From positions 1 through 64,000 of the forward strand of contig NZ_SZVO01000004.1 in NCBI RefSeq assembly GCF_005280585.1: a DNA stretch of 64,000 nt, in the 5' to 3' direction. A program made the translations under genes and the position numbers. Every line of letters begins with the position of its first letter. Positions within the stretch are counted from its first letter, which is position 1. The DNA is from Dyadobacter frigoris. Its GTDB lineage: Bacteria; Bacteroidota; Bacteroidia; Cytophagales; Spirosomataceae. This document shows positions 60,324 through 64,000 of the stretch, in pieces. The notes under the pieces are model-generated. The model was given only the letters and a program-made list of their open reading frames with translations, had not been told where the DNA came from and made no database searches.

Positions 60324-61289
60324 ATGCAGAACAAGTCCACAACACATTCCCGTCGTGATTTCTTAGCTGCCACTGGCGCACTGGCTGTGGGTGCCTGGCT
60401 GGGTATAACCCAGGATGCAACCGGTGAACCAAAGGCGGAGCCGATTATTGACATCCATCAGCATACCAATTATTCGGGCAGGTTAAATGATGATTTGCTT
60501 CTTCATCAACGCAAAATGGGCATTACAACCACGATTCTGCTGCCAGCCGGTACGCCTGCGTTTGGCTCTTCTACCCACAAAGGGGTGTCTAACGGATTGC
60601 AGGCAATGTGTACAGGCAATGAGGTATGTTATGAATTTTCCTGCAGGTATCCCGGCGAATTTACTTTCGGTGCCAACGAAGTACCCGACCTGCCCGGAGC
60701 AGGGCAGGAAATTGAAAAATATTTAAAACGCGGCGCCAAGGTAATAGGGGAGGTTAAATTTGGCCTTGAGTGCGATTCCGCTCCCATGCAGCAGTTGTAC
60801 CGGATCGCCCAGGAATATGATGTTCCAATCCTGCTTCACTGGCAGTTTCAGATGTATACCTATGGTTATGACAGATTTTATAAAATGCTGGAAAAATTCC
60901 CAAAGGTCAATTTTATAGGACACGCACAATCCTGGTGGGCAAATATTGACAGGAACCATACGGATCAGACAGTTCTGTATCCAACAACAAAGGTTACTCC
61001 CGGGGGGCTTACCGATCGTTTGCTCAGTGATTATCCCAATATGTACGGTGATCTTTCGGCAGGTTCGGGATTGTTGTCTTTGACCCGTGACGAAGACCAC
61101 GCCCGTGCGTTTTTAAAACGTCACCAGCAAAAACTACTTTATGGAAGCGATTGTAACGACTCTGCCGGGTCCGGCGATGCCTGCCAGGGGGCTCAGACCA
61201 TCGCTGTGATCCGAAAGCTTGCTCCGTCAAGGGAGATTGAGCGAATGATATTTTATGAAAATGCAAAAAAGCTTTTTAAGCTGGGTTAA
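60324..61289 (+). CDS. amidohydrolase-family protein with a twin-arginine signal
   Basis: 321 residues from ATG 60324 (TTG 60318 is an alternative overlapping the previous gene). The Tat signal is SRRDFLAATGALAVGAWLG. A metal-dependent TIM barrel follows: IIDIHQHTNYSG (HxH metal site, about 37-44), PILLHWQFQMYTY, NFIGHAQSWWANI and LLYGSDCNDSAGS (final Asp). It resembles amidohydrolase-2 (ACMSD-like) hydrolases and decarboxylases acting on sugar lactones or carboxylates. Exported with the aminotransferase. Confidence 0.88.
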   Translation: MQNKSTTHSRRDFLAATGALAVGAWLGITQDATGEPKAEPIIDIHQHTNYSGRLNDDLLLHQRKMGITTTILLPAGTPAFGSSTHKGVSNGLQAMCTGNEVCYEFSCRYPGEFTFGANEVPDLPGAGQEIEKYLKRGAKVIGEVKFGLECDSAPMQQLYRIAQEYDVPILLHWQFQMYTYGYDRFYKMLEKFPKVNFIGHAQSWWANIDRNHTDQTVLYPTTKVTPGGLTDRLLSDYPNMYGDLSAGSGLLSLTRDEDHARAFLKRHQQKLLYGSDCNDSAGSGDACQGAQTIAVIRKLAPSREIERMIFYENAKKLFKLG

Positions 61290-61328
61290 AAACGTAGACT
61301 AAAAATTTTACTTGAAAAGATAATTTTT

Positions 61329-62657
61329 ATGGAACAGGGAATAATGAATGACAGACCAGCTGTGTCTGACAAAAAAGCTCTGCACGGAGTACTTACAGCC
61401 AGGACTTTTTTTTCAGGATTTGAACAGGCCCATGATACTTATAATGCTATATCCGTTGCAAGCGACGGGAAGATATATTATGTGCTTTCCTCGGACAGCT
61501 ATGAGGTCGGTGGCCAAATGTATGTTTTTGATCCGCAGGCAGCCAGTATAAAGTTTCTGGGCGACCTTACTACCATTTGCGGTGAGAAGTATCTGCATGC
61601 CATACCCCAGGGTAAAAGCCATGTGCGCTTTTATGAAAGAAAAGGAAAACTGTATTTTTCTACCCATGTAGGTTACTACCAGTTGATCGATGGAATGGAC
61701 AGATTGCCCGAAACGGCTCCGGAGGGTTACGGCTTATACCCGGGTGGTCATTTTTTGTCCTACGATCTTGGTACAGGGGAATTTGAAGACCTGGCCACCA
61801 TACCCGGCGGAGAAGGGATGGTTTCGATGACAATGGACGTGGAACGCGCCCAGCTGTACGGCATTTCCTGGCCCGGCGGCAATTTTATTCATTACAATCT
61901 TGAAACGGGCATTTTGAAAAACCTTGGCCCGGTTTCGGCAGGTGGAGAAGGTGGCATACCGGGGATCGATTTCAGGTCGCTTTGTCGCTCCTTATTTGTC
62001 GATACGCTTACGGGTGGAGTCTGCTTTTCTGTTGCAGAGGGTGATATATTTTGCTATAAGCTTGAAAATGAAACGCTTAAAAAACTGGAAAACGTTGATT
62101 TACGCCTTGATTATTTTGGCAAATATGACCCGACCCAGCCCGGGAGTATGAGCTATAACTGGCGGAAGGTTTTCTGGCATCCAACGGAGGAAGTAGCTTA
62201 TGGTGTACATGGTAATTCTGGTTATCTGTTTCGGTTTGATCCAAGGAATGAGACGATTGAAATCATTGACCGGATTACCTCAGAGGCTTCCAGGAAAAGT
62301 GGTATGTTCGATCAGTTCAGCTACGGTTACCTGGGTTTTCAGCTGGGACCTGATCAGAATACAATCTATTACCTTACCGGCGGGCCAGTCTACATCGATG
62401 GAAAAAGGATTATAGGTCAGCAGCAAATTGCCAAAGGTGCAGCAAAAGGCTTGGAGAATTTACATTTGGTGACTTATAATATCACTGATCACCTGTATTG
62501 CGATCATGGGCCGGTTTTTTATGAAGACGGTTCCAGGCCAACCTATGTAAATTCCATTGCGGTCACTGCCGGGGGAGATATTTATACGTTGGCAAGACAG
62601 ACACAAATGGGAAGAGAGATCCAGGATCTGGTAAAAATTGAGAATCCGTTCGAGTGA
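61329..62657 (+). CDS. beta-propeller-like protein, function unknown
   Basis: 442 residues without a signal peptide. Repeated blade-like units are visible: SVASDGKIYYVLSSDSYEVG, GGQMYVFDPQAASIKFLGDL, GKLYFSTHVGYYQLID, ERAQLYGISWPGGNFIHYNL and NSGYLFRFDPRNETIEIIDR, about six or seven of 50-60 residues. No catalytic motif is recognised. Position within the exported-enzyme operon suggests a sugar-binding or lyase-like role, unproven. Confidence 0.75.
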   Translation: MEQGIMNDRPAVSDKKALHGVLTARTFFSGFEQAHDTYNAISVASDGKIYYVLSSDSYEVGGQMYVFDPQAASIKFLGDLTTICGEKYLHAIPQGKSHVRFYERKGKLYFSTHVGYYQLIDGMDRLPETAPEGYGLYPGGHFLSYDLGTGEFEDLATIPGGEGMVSMTMDVERAQLYGISWPGGNFIHYNLETGILKNLGPVSAGGEGGIPGIDFRSLCRSLFVDTLTGGVCFSVAEGDIFCYKLENETLKKLENVDLRLDYFGKYDPTQPGSMSYNWRKVFWHPTEEVAYGVHGNSGYLFRFDPRNETIEIIDRITSEASRKSGMFDQFSYGYLGFQLGPDQNTIYYLTGGPVYIDGKRIIGQQQIAKGAAKGLENLHLVTYNITDHLYCDHGPVFYEDGSRPTYVNSIAVTAGGDIYTLARQTQMGREIQDLVKIENPFE

Positions 62658-62868
62658 TCCTTACCCAACCCTGTCGTTTAACGTTCGCATCCGTATATGT
62701 TTAACCGTTAGTCTGTTTTAGGGGTGATCCTTCACTGGTTCATTCCTGTCTTTCGGAGCCGGTCACGGTCCGGAACTTACTCCGGGCTGAGATCGGGGAT
62801 AACCCCATTGGGTCGTATTTAGATTGTTTTGTAATAGAAAATGAGGTCGAATTTATGGATTTGAAAGA

Positions 62869-64000
62869 ATGAGATCAGTTAGATTATCCAGGCGAAATTT
62901 CGTAAAAGGTGCTGCTTTAACGGTTGTCACTACTGCCAATGTATCCTCTTTATGCAATTTCACAACACAGGAGCCGCAAAAAACTGTTAAAGGTAAACAG
63001 AAGCCTACGATTTACACGCCGGAGAAAATCAGTAATGCCCGTGAAAATATAGCACGATATGACTGGGCAAAAAGCGAGAAGGACCGCGTTGTCGCGGAGG
63101 CAGACCATTATCTTACCCGAGGGCTGCATTACTGGTGGGGCCTGATAACGCCCCAGTCTTTACCCAGAAGTTATGCAGTGAATGAAGTCGGGGGAAGTCC
63201 CACAACCGGATTGAAGATCAATGAATTCGGAACGTATCCTTATACTTACAATGCCTTTGCCCATCCCTGGAAAATTACCGATCCCAGTACCGGTTTACAA
63301 TATCCTTCCAATGATTTTGCCGGTTACTACACCAGCGGGCTCGACGTAAACGGAATTTTTACACCCGCCCTGGCAGACCGTTCCCTGCTAAAAAACACAC
63401 TTTATCCTGACAAACCAGTCAACTGGGGCGTAGATGATGGTTTTGGATGGGTGGATGAAAATGGTAACCGGTTTACCTTCGTAGCGTATTATGTTCACTG
63501 GGCTTTATGGGATCACAAAGGGCTTATTTCCAGGGCTCTGAGTGCTTTCAGGCAAGCTTTTGTGTTTACAGGAAATCCCGTTTATGCCCAAGCCGGCATC
63601 GTCATGCTCGTTCGTATTGCGGACGTTTACCCGGATATGGATTCGTTGTGCTACAAATGGGAGGATGGCTTTCGGAATTCGCATGGCGGAACCGGGCAGG
63701 GAAAGGTCCTGGGTTGTATTTGGGAAACAGAATACTTACCCGATATGATTCGAGCCTATGATGCTTTTTTTTTATCTTTCAAGGATGAAGCAGTCCTCAC
63801 TTTTTTACGTAGCCAATCCTTTACAGCAAACCGGAAAATTCCGTTGGATTCAGCTGCTGCCATACAACTTCATATCGAGGAAGGATTTATAAAACAGATT
63901 TTTCCTGCGATAAAAAAGGCGCAGATCCACGGAAACACAGGTATGCACCAGATGGTACTTGCGCTGGCAGCGGTTGCTTATGATACATTTCCCGATACAA
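62869..64000 (+). CDS. heparinase/alginate-lyase-like protein with Tat signal (cut by window edge)
   Basis: An open frame from ATG 62869 runs to the window end without a stop (377 codons). The N-terminus is LSRRNFVKGAALTVVTTANV, a Tat signal. The body shows the alpha/alpha-toroid style of polysaccharide lyase and heparinase II/III-like proteins: TPEKISNARENIARYDWAKS, a helical pair with HYWWGLITPQSLPRSYAV, TFVAYYVHWALWDHKGLISR, and KWEDGFRNSHGGTGQGKV. The rest of the catalytic domain is outside the window. It would be the first clear polysaccharide-lyase-type enzyme of the locus. Confidence 0.75.
   Translation, partial: MRSVRLSRRNFVKGAALTVVTTANVSSLCNFTTQEPQKTVKGKQKPTIYTPEKISNARENIARYDWAKSEKDRVVAEADHYLTRGLHYWWGLITPQSLPRSYAVNEVGGSPTTGLKINEFGTYPYTYNAFAHPWKITDPSTGLQYPSNDFAGYYTSGLDVNGIFTPALADRSLLKNTLYPDKPVNWGVDDGFGWVDENGNRFTFVAYYVHWALWDHKGLISRALSAFRQAFVFTGNPVYAQAGIVMLVRIADVYPDMDSLCYKWEDGFRNSHGGTGQGKVLGCIWETEYLPDMIRAYDAFFLSFKDEAVLTFLRSQSFTANRKIPLDSAAAIQLHIEEGFIKQIFPAIKKAQIHGNTGMHQMVLALAAVAYDTFPDT

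Noticed and set aside
1..64000. CRISPR arrays, tRNA or rRNA genes
   Set aside because: No evenly spaced direct repeats and no cloverleaf or rRNA-like sequence noticed on reading either strand.

Overview
The window looks like chromosomal DNA of a member of the Bacteroidota, most likely order Cytophagales (a Dyadobacter/Spirosoma-like organism). The evidence is a SusC/SusD pair driven by a FecI-type sigma factor and FecR anti-sigma factor, Bacteroidota -7 promoter boxes (TANNTTTG), FtsX-type ABC permeases, a cbb3 oxidase with a CcoO/CcoP fusion, and a catabolic cluster rich in twin-arginine exported enzymes. No rRNA, tRNA or CRISPR array was recognised.

Left edge (1-7.3 kb) is a decayed accessory zone: the tail of a transposase, a 5'-truncated and frameshifted Eco57I-like DNA methyltransferase, a VIT-family transporter, the last 51 codons of a lost FtsX permease, a small membrane protein, an L,D-transpeptidase, and a broken XRE regulator.

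The second region (7.4-33.4 kb) is a sulfur-oxidation and respiration island. It holds two persulfide dioxygenase-rhodanese fusions, sulfide:quinone oxidoreductase, two DUF2892 proteins, a TauE/SafE exporter, a YeeE/YedE pair, a TsdA-like dihaem cytochrome, two DsrE-like proteins, two nearly identical 1-Cys peroxiredoxins, an AraC regulator, a lone haem-copper oxidase subunit I, an RND efflux system, a TlpA-like thioredoxin and a cbb3 oxidase operon. Seven 14-bp palindromes of the form GTGACAWAWRTCAC lie upstream of its transcription units. In six of them the gap to a -7 element ending in TTTG is exactly 22 nt, and in the seventh it is 21 nt. This is the geometry of class II activation by a Crp/Fnr-family protein and ties the island into one regulon. 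The cbb3 subunit I gene carries an in-frame TGA in place of a probable Trp codon near its end.

A short relic zone (33.4-37.8 kb) holds two broken methyltransferase genes and a frameshifted FtsX permease downstream of a DUF2807 gene. That gene has a sigma-54-like promoter and an upstream inverted repeat.

The right part (37.8-64 kb) is a polysaccharide-utilisation-like locus without a recognised glycoside hydrolase: FecI, FecR, SusC, SusD, a DUF4434 TIM barrel, an ADP-ribosylglycohydrolase-like protein, a degenerate glycerophosphodiesterase-like protein, a PQQ-type dehydrogenase/PKD/cytochrome c protein, and a Gfo/Idh/MocA oxidoreductase whose last codons were cut off by an 863-bp IS5-family (IS1031-like) element with a TTA target duplication. 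Downstream are an atypical Nramp-fold transporter, an epimerase, a DapA-like aldolase and a GntR/FCD regulator, with GTATAC palindromes marking the likely operators. The locus continues with ThuA, an exported DegT/DnrJ aminotransferase, an exported amidohydrolase, a beta-propeller-like protein and a heparinase-like protein that runs off the window. The gene set suggests breakdown of an unusual sugar, sugar acid or amino-sugar, but the substrate cannot be read from sequence.
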